Shown here piece after piece: positions 43,389 to 51,683 of a DNA stretch of 64,000 bases. Both the position numbers and the translations under genes were made by a program. The stretch spans positions 62,001 through 126,000 of the forward strand of contig NZ_PYAW01000005.1 of the NCBI RefSeq assembly GCF_003014755.1, in the 5' to 3' direction. Numbering within the stretch: position 1 is the stretch's first letter; each line of letters starts with the position of its first letter. Source of the DNA: Chitinophaga niastensis. GTDB taxonomy: Bacteria > Bacteroidota > Bacteroidia > Chitinophagales > Chitinophagaceae. The notes beneath the pieces were generated by a model, which was given only the letters and a program-made list of their open reading frames with translations, was not told the DNA's origin and made no database searches.

Positions 43389-43442
43389 AAATAAATGCAA
43401 AAGCCTTCAAATCAAATGATTTGAAGGCTTTTGCATTTATTT
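43389..43442. terminator. Bidirectional terminator with 25-base-pair perfect stem
   Basis: Two perfect 25-base arms (43389-43413 and 43418-43442) surround a 4-base loop between convergent genes. T-rich and A-rich ends occur on both sides, so it can terminate both transcripts. Confidence 0.85.
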
Positions 43443-43467
43443 AAAAGAAAACCTGGGTGGTGTTACT

Positions 43468-44100
43468 TTACTTCGCAAAAAACGTCAACATGGGAATCAT
43501 CACAAGTGCGTACAGTATAATAAAAATAGCCACCATCTTTTTTGAAGGAAACAATTTATACAGAACGAGTGGCCCTAATATCCAATACACCTGAGCTGTG
43601 TAAAATCCGGGGAAATATCCTTTTGAATAGATGCTCCACCAGGTATGCGCAATTGCATTACCTATGGCACCATAAACAATATAAAATAAAACAGGTACCA
43701 ATAAAAAATTCAGCCTCTTTTTAAAAGCTAGTACACAGGTAACAGTAAATACGAAGTAGGATAACATATTTATAGTCACAAATTTTGTAGCAGAATATTC
43801 TGATACGCTGTATAAATGTGGAAAATCAATCCTGAAGCCAGTATAAAACTCTTCGTTAAAATGTATAAACTGCCATGCAAATGTTATGAAATAGAACGGT
43901 AAAAATGATGACAGGCTTGGTAATGTTGTTTTTTTAATGAATAAATAAAGAAATGCAATCCAGGTGAAAAGAAGGCTCACAACAAATGTTACAATTAATG
44001 GTAAACCACCAATGATTGTAAATATAGTTGCCATAATAATCACTATTACGGTTCCGATTAAGAAGTCTTTCTTGCTGATAATATTTTTTGTTTCGTCCAT
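43468..44100 (-). CDS. Small polytopic membrane protein, unknown
   Basis: A 210-residue integral membrane protein from ATG 44100 (a longer frame to 44181 has no good N-terminus). About six or seven hydrophobic segments are visible: LIGTVIVIIMATIFTIIGGL, IVTFVVSLLFTWIAFLYLF, FLPFYFITFAWQFIHF, FVTINMLSYFVFTVTCVLAF, LLVPVLFYIVYGAIGNAI, MVAIFIILYALVMIPMLTFF. The HxxxE-like FIHFNEEF between helices could be polar active-site residues, but I do not recognise a family. It stands alone between two terminators. Confidence 0.6.
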   Translation of the reverse strand: MDETKNIISKKDFLIGTVIVIIMATIFTIIGGLPLIVTFVVSLLFTWIAFLYLFIKKTTLPSLSSFLPFYFITFAWQFIHFNEEFYTGFRIDFPHLYSVSEYSATKFVTINMLSYFVFTVTCVLAFKKRLNFLLVPVLFYIVYGAIGNAIAHTWWSIYSKGYFPGFYTAQVYWILGPLVLYKLFPSKKMVAIFIILYALVMIPMLTFFAK

Positions 44101-44495
44101 GACTGTTTTGTTTAGAATTAAGATTGTTGATTGGAGTGAGCTGTTATTTATTTTGTTAGTGATCCGGTAAGTGCATGACAAAGGTGTAATTCACGTCTGG
44201 TTATACCCAGCGTGATAGAAGAGGGAATTGGTGTATTTTTGTTGTTTTCTTAAATGATGAGGTACCCTTGATGACTAATATAGTGGCTGTTTAGACCATA
44301 AATATATAAATAAATGATAATCTAAACAAAATTATATTTCCTGGCAAAATATTAAGCGTCATGAAAGACGCTTTGAAAATAGCAGGCAAAGAATAGAAAA
44401 ACAGAAAATATTTATTACGCTGTGAACTTTAAGTTATAACAGAGAGGGCAATTTACCCTCCCTGTTATAACTTAAAAGACTATACGAAATTATAT
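44101..44495. other. Gene-free spacer before the second permease gene's 3' end
   Basis: No gene is seen on either strand. The right end holds the strong hairpin at 44428-44476, and the left end should carry the promoter of the small membrane protein gene. Confidence 0.5.
44428..44476 (-). terminator. Terminator hairpin for the second permease gene
   Basis: Arms of 21 bases (44428-44448 and 44456-44476) with one mismatch surround a 7-base loop, 20 bases after the permease stop codon. The palindrome is A/T-rich at its base. Confidence 0.7.
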
Positions 44496-46886
44496 TTATT
44501 CTCCCCGTAAACTCTTTATCAGGTTAATATTGATGGCTTTAATCGCCTGGAAGCTGACAGTACCCAGTGCGATGAGTACCGCGAGTAAACCGGACAAGCC
44601 AAATACCCACCAGCTGATATCTGTTTTGTAGGCAAATTGTTGCAGCCATTGATGCATAGCCCACCATGCAAGAGGGGCAGCAATCAGGTAAGCGATGCCT
44701 ACCAGTATCATGAAGTCCGTCGACAACAAGCCAAAGAGGGAGGCAGCGCTGGCGCCCATCACCTTACGGATGCTGATTTCTTTGGCTTTCTGTTCTGCTG
44801 TGAATATAGACAGGCCAAGTAATCCGAGACAGGAAATGAAGATGGCCAATACAGCAAAGATGACGGAAAGCCGGCCTATTACTTCTTCGCTTTTATAGAG
44901 CCTGAAGTATTCTTCATCAGAGAATTTATAGGTGAAAGGGAATTTAGGGTTCAGTTGTTTATAGAGTTGTTCCAGTGTGGCCAGCGCCTGTTTGGTTTTG
45001 CCGGGCCGGGTTCTTACAAGGAAGGTATTGCCTGTGAAAGCGCTGAGGAAACCTTTCTGGGCAGCGGGCTCCAGTCGCATTATCAGCGGGTCAATAGCAT
45101 TGTGTAATGACTGGAAATGGAAGTTGCGTACAATACCGATGATCTGTCCTCTTTTTCCCCAGAAGGTGATGTATTTGCCTATCGGATCTTTAAGATCCAT
45201 TACTTTGAGTGCAGCTTCATTCAGGATGTAACCACTGGAATCTGTAGCGAAATCTTTGGAAAAGTCGCGTCCCTGCAGCATTTGCAGGTGGAGGGTTTTA
45301 ATGAAATCGTAACCGGTGATGGTGTGGGTGAAATAATGGGTGCTGCCGGGGTTTCTTCCTTCCCAGTCCACGCCGCTGGTGCGTGCATCGAGCGTAGTAG
45401 GGCTGCCCATCATTTTGCTTACAGCGCTGATATACGGGCTACTCATAGCTGCCTGTTTGAGTACATCCTGCTTTGCAATGAGGTCGCCTTCCAGTGGGAT
45501 ATAGATCAGGTTTTCACGGTCAAAGCCCAGGTTGGTATGCTGTACATACTGTATCTGCCGGGAGATGAGTATAGTGGAGATAATCAGAATAATAGACAAT
45601 ACAAACTGGAATACTACCAGGCTTTTTCTGAACCATAAAGAGCCGGAACCCGATTTCAGTGTGCCTTTCAGCACTTGTATCGCGTTGAAAGAAGACAGGA
45701 ACAGCGCCGGGTAGCTACCTGAAAGTATGCCTGTAAATATAGCCAGTACGGTGAGCATCAGCCAGAATACCGGATGAATGAATGGTAGCACGATCTGTTT
45801 GCCGGTAAGCCCGTTAAAGGCCGGCAGCGCTATCCAAACAATCAGGCTGGCCAGTATCGCCGAGAGGAATGCTACGATGATAGCTTCACCAACAAATTGC
45901 CGGATCAGTTCCCAGCGTACCGCTCCCATCGCCTTGCGGACGCCGATTTCTTTTAACCGGTTAACAGAGCGGGCAGTGGTCAGGTTCATGAAGTTGATAC
46001 AGGCTATCAGCAGGATGAATATTGCCACCAGGCTGAAGAGGTGTACATATTCAATCCGTCCGCCACTCAGGTAGCCATTTTCAAAGTGCGAATGCAGGTA
46101 TTGTGCATCAAAGCGTTGTAACCCCATCTCATAACGGGGGCCTTTGTTTGCCTTATTATAGGCATCCGGGAAATGTAGCAGTTTGTTTTCCAGCTGGGCT
46201 ATGTTTGCGTCAGGGCGTAGCAGCAGATAGGTGTTGGGGCCGTTGCTGTTCCAGTCTGTCAGCCATTCGTTTTCTTTCTTCATGAACTCCCAGTTGAGCA
46301 GGAAATCAAATTTCTCTGATGCATTGGCCGGGAGATCTTCAAATACGGCTGTTACTGTAAAATCCTTGCGGTCATCATACCTGATAGTCTTTTCTATGGC
46401 CTGTTCCGGGCTGCCGAAAAAAGCAACTGCCATCTTCCTGGAAATGGCGATACTCTCCGGGGATTTCAGCGCATCGGCTGCATTACCCGCCAGCAGCGGA
46501 TAGCTGAACATGCGGAAAAATTCCGGTCCAGCTGCATTTCCATCTTCTTTTAGTATCTTATCCTTAACGGAAAAAGAGTTGTTGGTAGACCAGGCAAATC
46601 CAGCTGCCAGCTCCACTTCAGGCATCACTTTTCTGAGTTCTTCCGCAAGCAGCCCTGGAGTTGCATGAGAGGCATCTACCTTTCCATCAGGGAATGAGCG
46701 CAGGTACACACTGTACAGCCGGGAACTGTTTTTATGAAATCCATCTACCTGCCTTTCATCCTGCACCCAGAGGAGGATCAGCAGGCTGCAGGCCATGCCC
46801 AGCGCAAGCCCTGCTATATTGATCAAAGAAAAAACCTTGTGCTTCCAAAGATTCCTGACCGCAATTTTAAAATAACTTTTAAGCAT
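44496..46886 (-). CDS. MacB/FtsX-type ABC transporter permease
   Basis: A 796-residue permease with the same build as the one at 22792-25200: an N-terminal helix (VFSLINIAGLALGMACSLLI), a periplasmic MacB-like domain, a central FtsX unit (VHLFSLVAIFILLIACINFM, RLKEIGVRKAMGAVRWEL), a second periplasmic domain and a C-terminal FtsX unit (LGLSIFTAEQKAKEISIRKV). No ATP-binding subunit gene is adjacent. In Bacteroidota such permeases are highly amplified and probably handle antimicrobial peptides, lipids or signals. The gene is monocistronic, with a terminator right behind it. Confidence 0.85.
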   Translation of the reverse strand: MLKSYFKIAVRNLWKHKVFSLINIAGLALGMACSLLILLWVQDERQVDGFHKNSSRLYSVYLRSFPDGKVDASHATPGLLAEELRKVMPEVELAAGFAWSTNNSFSVKDKILKEDGNAAGPEFFRMFSYPLLAGNAADALKSPESIAISRKMAVAFFGSPEQAIEKTIRYDDRKDFTVTAVFEDLPANASEKFDFLLNWEFMKKENEWLTDWNSNGPNTYLLLRPDANIAQLENKLLHFPDAYNKANKGPRYEMGLQRFDAQYLHSHFENGYLSGGRIEYVHLFSLVAIFILLIACINFMNLTTARSVNRLKEIGVRKAMGAVRWELIRQFVGEAIIVAFLSAILASLIVWIALPAFNGLTGKQIVLPFIHPVFWLMLTVLAIFTGILSGSYPALFLSSFNAIQVLKGTLKSGSGSLWFRKSLVVFQFVLSIILIISTILISRQIQYVQHTNLGFDRENLIYIPLEGDLIAKQDVLKQAAMSSPYISAVSKMMGSPTTLDARTSGVDWEGRNPGSTHYFTHTITGYDFIKTLHLQMLQGRDFSKDFATDSSGYILNEAALKVMDLKDPIGKYITFWGKRGQIIGIVRNFHFQSLHNAIDPLIMRLEPAAQKGFLSAFTGNTFLVRTRPGKTKQALATLEQLYKQLNPKFPFTYKFSDEEYFRLYKSEEVIGRLSVIFAVLAIFISCLGLLGLSIFTAEQKAKEISIRKVMGASAASLFGLLSTDFMILVGIAYLIAAPLAWWAMHQWLQQFAYKTDISWWVFGLSGLLAVLIALGTVSFQAIKAININLIKSLRGE

Positions 46887-47041
46887 TAACGACGTTTTAT
46901 TGTTTGATACCTTCCCACTGTGTTTCAGCTCCCGGAGCTAGTATAATGCCATTTTGGTTGATTGCTGATTTTCAATATATTGATTGATCGTTAATACCTC
47001 ATATTGTCCGGTTTTGATACAGTGTAATGTCCGGTTTCGTG

Positions 47042-48526
47042 CTACTGCTCCAATCCTTCCAGTGCCGTTCTGACTTCCTGCTCCTTCTGTTTTTTTACAA
47101 TATAAGTGGCGGGTACAGCGCGTTCCTTACAACCTGCTATCGAACATCTTTCACAGGTAGTATGAACGGTACGGGTAATGATGTTTTCATCATTTACAAA
47201 GCGCATCAGCTGCATGAGTGAGCTATCGAGCAGAAGCCCTAAAGTTACGCTTACTGTTTCATGGCTGTTTTTGTTTTTGGGTTTAGCCAAAGTAATGCAT
47301 AAATAACGGTTATGTGTTTGCCAATAATGCGAAATCTGAACATCAATCAATGATCCCTTGTTTTTCTTTTTTTCCGGTAATTGCTGTACATCCTGCATGA
47401 GTCTTACAGATAACCACCGGCGGCAATAATGTTCATTGACGAGGTTCGCATGCGGGTTGTGTAGTTGCGACAAATGCAGTTCCTTGTTGATTTCATATCC
47501 TTCTTTTTCACTGCCTGACATACGAAGGAAAAAGAGCTGGTCTATACTGAAATGATGCGGGAGTATATTGGTAAGCCTTTGCAGGAGCATCTCGGCTGAT
47601 ACATTATATTTATCCAGGAGTTGAAGCCAGGCAGCAGGGTCCCATTTATCATTTCCTGAAATACTTTTTATGTCTTCCACAAAATAATCTTCTGGTATCA
47701 GCAGGGCTGCAGCAAAATAGGAAGCCCGGAAATTATTTAGCAGCTGGTCGAAAGAAGAGGGTTGCTGCACAATGGTTTCAAAAGGACGTAAGGTAATATC
47801 CAGAAATTGAAAAGCCAGCTCCCTGGCCAGTAAAAAAGCTTCCTGCCCGGAAGAAAACTGTTTGTTGATATACAATATTTTTTTTGCAGCACTGTAATAA
47901 GAGCGGATATTTCCAAGGGAGCTGATACTGCCCATTTTTTTGCGGTCTGTAAGAATGCCGTATTTTTCTTTCAGGGCTTGCTCTAAATCATGAACGGAAA
48001 CCGGAAGTGTTTCTGTTATAGAAAGTTCCTCCCTGAACTTCCGGGAAGCAACTTCCAGGTCTTCAAAATAATTATTGTGGATGTCCTGGTAAGATCGTAG
48101 GGCTGTTGTATAGAAGTTTTCCCGCGTAAGATGGTATGCTCTTGATATCTTCACCAGCGTGCTGATGAAAGCCGTTACTTTATCAGGCGTATTGGTAAAG
48201 AGTTCCAGGAGGCTTGCCGGTGCTATACCGAAATGCTCCCAGGGTATCACGTTAATAAAGTCCGAACTGATAAGATCAATCAGGGGTTGTAATTTTTTAT
48301 CGCCGGTAAGTGATACCAGGTAGTCGTAATCTGTACCTAAAACTTTTCCCAGCGCCAATATTTTATCTGTCTTTGGATATTTTTTACCATTCTCTATATC
48401 GTGCAGGTAGGAAACCGTAATTTTTGTAGCATCAGATAGTTGCTGATAGGATAAATTCCGCTGTTGTCTGAGATTGCGCAGCTTCAGACCCAAAATCAAC
48501 CGCACGCTTTCGTTTTCAGTAATCAT
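47042..48526 (-). CDS. RamB/ScfR-type XRE-family transcriptional regulator of the glyoxylate shunt
   Basis: A 494-residue regulator from ATG 48526. Residues ~8-65 are an XRE helix-turn-helix (LGLKLRNLRQQRNLSYQQLS, ITVSYLHDIENGKKYPKTDK). The middle (about 150-300) is an IrrE/ImmA-like domain without a clear HExxH. The C-terminal part has the short-chain fatty acyl regulator cysteine cluster (TCERCSIAGCKERAVPATYI; C-x2-C-x4-C). This is the build of RamB, known in Corynebacterium to control aceA/aceB. Here it is divergent from malate synthase and isocitrate lyase, so it very probably senses acetyl- or propionyl-CoA-type effectors and controls them. A palindrome at 48654-48670 is a candidate operator. 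Confidence 0.88.
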   Translation of the reverse strand: MITENESVRLILGLKLRNLRQQRNLSYQQLSDATKITVSYLHDIENGKKYPKTDKILALGKVLGTDYDYLVSLTGDKKLQPLIDLISSDFINVIPWEHFGIAPASLLELFTNTPDKVTAFISTLVKISRAYHLTRENFYTTALRSYQDIHNNYFEDLEVASRKFREELSITETLPVSVHDLEQALKEKYGILTDRKKMGSISSLGNIRSYYSAAKKILYINKQFSSGQEAFLLARELAFQFLDITLRPFETIVQQPSSFDQLLNNFRASYFAAALLIPEDYFVEDIKSISGNDKWDPAAWLQLLDKYNVSAEMLLQRLTNILPHHFSIDQLFFLRMSGSEKEGYEINKELHLSQLHNPHANLVNEHYCRRWLSVRLMQDVQQLPEKKKNKGSLIDVQISHYWQTHNRYLCITLAKPKNKNSHETVSVTLGLLLDSSLMQLMRFVNDENIITRTVHTTCERCSIAGCKERAVPATYIVKKQKEQEVRTALEGLEQ

Positions 48527-48653
48527 GGTGTTCAGTTTTAAATCAATGTATAGTCTGGTGTATGAAACCATCTACACCGCTTTTTAGTGCCGGATATATA
48601 AATATACTGCACAACAATGTACAAAATCCTCCAAAACGCGAAAAAAAATATTT

Positions 48654-48670
48654 TAGCGAAAAATTCGCTA
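48654..48670. promoter_or_regulatory. Palindromic operator candidate for the RamB/ScfR-type regulator
   Basis: A perfect inverted repeat tagcgaa-aaa-ttcgcta lies in the 183-base gap between the divergent regulator and malate synthase genes, 40 bases before the malate synthase ATG. A further half-site (gcgaaa) lies about 17 bases to the left. Confidence 0.55.
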
Positions 48671-48709
48671 TTCAAGAAATTTCCTTATTTTTAGGTAAAT
48701 ATTTATATT

Positions 48710-50314
48710 ATGGCATCAACCACTATAATCCCCCCGGCTCGTGCACAGGTGGTGGTAGAAGGTCCTGCTGTTTATGGCATGGATGAGGTACTAACCACTC
48801 CTGTTGTTGATTTCCTTAAAGCATTACACCTTCGCTTCAACCATACCCGGAAGGAGCTTTTGAAAGAAAGAGAACTGGCCCAACAAAAAATAGATGCCGG
48901 CGAATTACCCGGATTCCTGCCGGAAACGGAAAACATCCGGAACGGACACTGGGAAATAAACCCCGTCCCTCCAGGCCTCCAGGACCGCCGGGTAGAAATC
49001 ACAGGGCCGGTAGAATGTAAAATGATCATTAATGCGCTCAACTCAGGCGCAAAAATGTTCATGGCCGACTTTGAAGACAGTAATACCCCCAGTTGGGTAA
49101 ACATCATCCAGGGACAGATAAACCTGAAGGCGGCGGTGCGCAAAACCATCCGTCTTGTGACTGCCGAAAAAAGCTATCAGCTGAATGATGAAATTGCGAC
49201 CTTATTGATACGGCCACGCGGTTGGCACATGGAGGAAAAACATTTTACTATTAACGGAGAACCGATAAGTGCCAGCCTCTTTGATTTTGGCGTTTATTTC
49301 TTTCATAATGCGGAGGAATTACTCCAGCGTGGAACAGGCCCATATTTCTACCTGCCCAAAACAGAAAGTTATAAAGAAGCCCGTTTATGGAATGCCGTTT
49401 TCGATTTTGCAGAAAATTATATCTCTATTCCGGCAGCATCAATTAAAGCCACTGTATTGATCGAAACAATTCCGGCAGTATTTCAACTGAATGAAATTTT
49501 GTATGAATTGAGAACACATGCTGCGGGGCTTAATTGTGGCCGCTGGGATTATATCTTTTCCTTCATCAAAAAATTCAAAAACGTACCTGGCTATATCTTT
49601 CCTGACCGCTCACAAATTACGATGACAGTTCCTTTTATGCGTGATTATACACAACTGGTGGTGCAAACCTGTCACCGCCGGAAAGCCCATGCTATTGGCG
49701 GGATGGCTGCGCAAATTCCAATTAAGCATAATGAGGATGCCAACAGGAAGGCACTGGAAAAAGTAAGCGCCGATAAAATAAGAGAAGTAAAAGACGGCCA
49801 TGATGGTACATGGGTAGCGCATCCTGGTCTGGTACCTGTCGCTATGGAGGTATTCAATAAATATATGCCTCAACCCAACCAGATCGATAACAAGCGGCCC
49901 GACTTCGTAACGAATGAAATCAGACTGCTCGCATTGCCAGAGGGTACTATTACAGCGGAAGGTTTGCGTATGAACATAAACATTGGTATTCTTTATATCG
50001 AAAGCTGGCTGAGAGGAAATGGCGCAGCTGCTATCTATAACCTGATGGAAGATGCTGCCACCGCAGAGATATCCCGCACACAGGTATGGCAATGGTTGCA
50101 CTGTAAAGCTGTAATGGAAGATGGCAGAGAGATCAACCAGGAACTTTATGAAACGGTAAGGGATGAAGAAATTGAGAATATCAGGCAAACGATCGGCTCC
50201 GAAGTGTACCAGAAAGGTAAATTTCCTACTGCCATACAAATCTTTAACCGCCTGGTAGTACAAAAGGAATATGAAGCATTTTTCACCATCAATGCCTATA
50301 ATGACATAGTATAA
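48710..50314 (+). CDS. aceB: Malate synthase A
   Basis: A 534-residue cytoplasmic enzyme that condenses acetyl-CoA with glyoxylate to malate. Family motifs are MFMADFEDSNTPSW (Mg and glyoxylate region), LLIRPRGWHMEEKHFTING, GPYFYLPKTESYKEARLWN, ATVLIETIPAVFQLNEILYE, LNCGRWDYIFSFIKKFKNVP, GGMAAQIPIK, and the late DGREINQELY region with the catalytic Asp. Its length matches the A-type enzyme. It is the first gene of a two-gene glyoxylate-shunt operon, with isocitrate lyase 68 bases downstream, and is divergent from its probable regulator. Confidence 0.97.
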   Translation: MASTTIIPPARAQVVVEGPAVYGMDEVLTTPVVDFLKALHLRFNHTRKELLKERELAQQKIDAGELPGFLPETENIRNGHWEINPVPPGLQDRRVEITGPVECKMIINALNSGAKMFMADFEDSNTPSWVNIIQGQINLKAAVRKTIRLVTAEKSYQLNDEIATLLIRPRGWHMEEKHFTINGEPISASLFDFGVYFFHNAEELLQRGTGPYFYLPKTESYKEARLWNAVFDFAENYISIPAASIKATVLIETIPAVFQLNEILYELRTHAAGLNCGRWDYIFSFIKKFKNVPGYIFPDRSQITMTVPFMRDYTQLVVQTCHRRKAHAIGGMAAQIPIKHNEDANRKALEKVSADKIREVKDGHDGTWVAHPGLVPVAMEVFNKYMPQPNQIDNKRPDFVTNEIRLLALPEGTITAEGLRMNINIGILYIESWLRGNGAAAIYNLMEDAATAEISRTQVWQWLHCKAVMEDGREINQELYETVRDEEIENIRQTIGSEVYQKGKFPTAIQIFNRLVVQKEYEAFFTINAYNDIV

Positions 50315-50382
50315 AGCAATATCAAAAGGTTTGCATTGGATCAGGTATTTCATAAATTTTTTAACTCAAAAAATGATATGTG

Positions 50383-51660
50383 ATGTGTACTCCACAAAAA
50401 GTAAACGAACTACAAAACGATTGGTCAGAAAATCATCGTTGGAAAGGTGTACTCCGGCCTTATACTGCTGAAGAGGTATTGCGTCTCAGAAGCAAAGTAT
50501 CAATAGAATATAGTATTGCCCAACAAGGCGCACAAAAGCTCTGGCATTATCTGCATACACAATCCAGCACCACAGCACTCGGTGCACTTACCGGTAATCA
50601 GGCGGTACAGGAAGTGGCGGCAGGCCTGCAGGCTATTTACCTGAGTGGCTGGCAGGTGGCAGCAGATGCCAATGTAGCCGGACAAATGTATCCTGATCAA
50701 TCTTTATACCCGGCTAATGCAGTACCTGAAGTAGTAAAGCGTATTAACAATGCGCTGCTGCGTTGCGAGCAAATAGATTCCGTGTCGGGTGATAACAGCA
50801 AAGACTGGATGGCCCCCATTGTGGCCGATGCAGAAGCGGGCTTTGGCGGTAACCTGAATGCTTTTGAGCTGATGAAAGCCATGATAGAAGCGGGTGCGGC
50901 AGGTGTACACTATGAAGATCAATTGTCTTCAGCAAAAAAATGCGGACATCTGGGAGGGAAAGTCCTGGTGCCTACGAGAGAGGCGGTAGATAAGCTGGTG
51001 GCTGCCCGCCTGGCGGCTGACGTAATGGGAGTACCCACTGTATTAATAGCCCGCACAGATGCTGAAGCAGCTAACCTGATCACCTCGGATGTAGATGAGC
51101 GCGACAGGAATTTTATTACAGGAGAGCGTACCGCAGAGGGCTTTTATTATGTGCGTAATGGTTTGGAACAATGCATCAACAGAGGCTTGTCTTACGCTCC
51201 TTATGCCGATATGCTTTGGATGGAAACATCGAAACCGGACCTGGGAATAGCCCGTGAATTTGCACAAGGCATCCATGAAAAATATCCTGGAAAACTGTTA
51301 GCTTATAACTGTTCACCGTCCTTTAACTGGAAGAAACATCTCAGTGAAAAGCAAATGGGAAACTTTCGGGAAGAGCTGGCAGCATTGGGTTACCGCTTTC
51401 AGTTTATTACGCTGGCAGGATTTCACGCATTAAATACTTCCATGTTTGAACTGGCTACTGCTTATAAAGACAAAGGAATGAGCGGCTTTTCTGAATTACA
51501 GGAGCGTGAGTTTGCCTTGCAGGATAAAGGCTTTAAGGCGGTAAAACACCAGAGCTTTGTAGGTACCGGCTATTTTGATGCTGTTCAGAATACTGTACAG
51601 CAGGGTAGCGGCTCAACGGCAGCGATGAAAGATAGTACAGAAATAGCACAATTTATTTGA
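50383..51660 (+). CDS. aceA: Isocitrate lyase
   Basis: A 425-residue enzyme that splits isocitrate into glyoxylate and succinate. ATG 50383 is preferred to the GTG at 50380. Signatures are VAGQMYPDQSLYPANAVPEV, MAPIVADAEAGFGGNLNAFE, the catalytic SAKKCGHLGGKVLVPTREAV with the active-site Cys in KKCGH, ADVMGVPTVLIARTDAEAAN and LAYNCSPSFNWKKHL. Together with malate synthase upstream it allows growth on acetate or fatty acids. It is probably co-transcribed with aceB under the RamB/ScfR-type regulator. Confidence 0.97.
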   Translation: MCTPQKVNELQNDWSENHRWKGVLRPYTAEEVLRLRSKVSIEYSIAQQGAQKLWHYLHTQSSTTALGALTGNQAVQEVAAGLQAIYLSGWQVAADANVAGQMYPDQSLYPANAVPEVVKRINNALLRCEQIDSVSGDNSKDWMAPIVADAEAGFGGNLNAFELMKAMIEAGAAGVHYEDQLSSAKKCGHLGGKVLVPTREAVDKLVAARLAADVMGVPTVLIARTDAEAANLITSDVDERDRNFITGERTAEGFYYVRNGLEQCINRGLSYAPYADMLWMETSKPDLGIAREFAQGIHEKYPGKLLAYNCSPSFNWKKHLSEKQMGNFREELAALGYRFQFITLAGFHALNTSMFELATAYKDKGMSGFSELQEREFALQDKGFKAVKHQSFVGTGYFDAVQNTVQQGSGSTAAMKDSTEIAQFI

Positions 51661-51683
51661 TGGCATTGGTGGAATGTGCAGGG

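Noticed and set aside
45117..45638. A 173-codon plus-strand frame over the second permease gene
   Set aside because: It is the antisense of conserved FtsX and MacB segments; no independent signal or domain is seen.
49610..50353. A 247-codon minus-strand frame over the malate synthase gene
   Set aside because: It lies antisense to a clearly conserved enzyme and shows no protein-like motifs.
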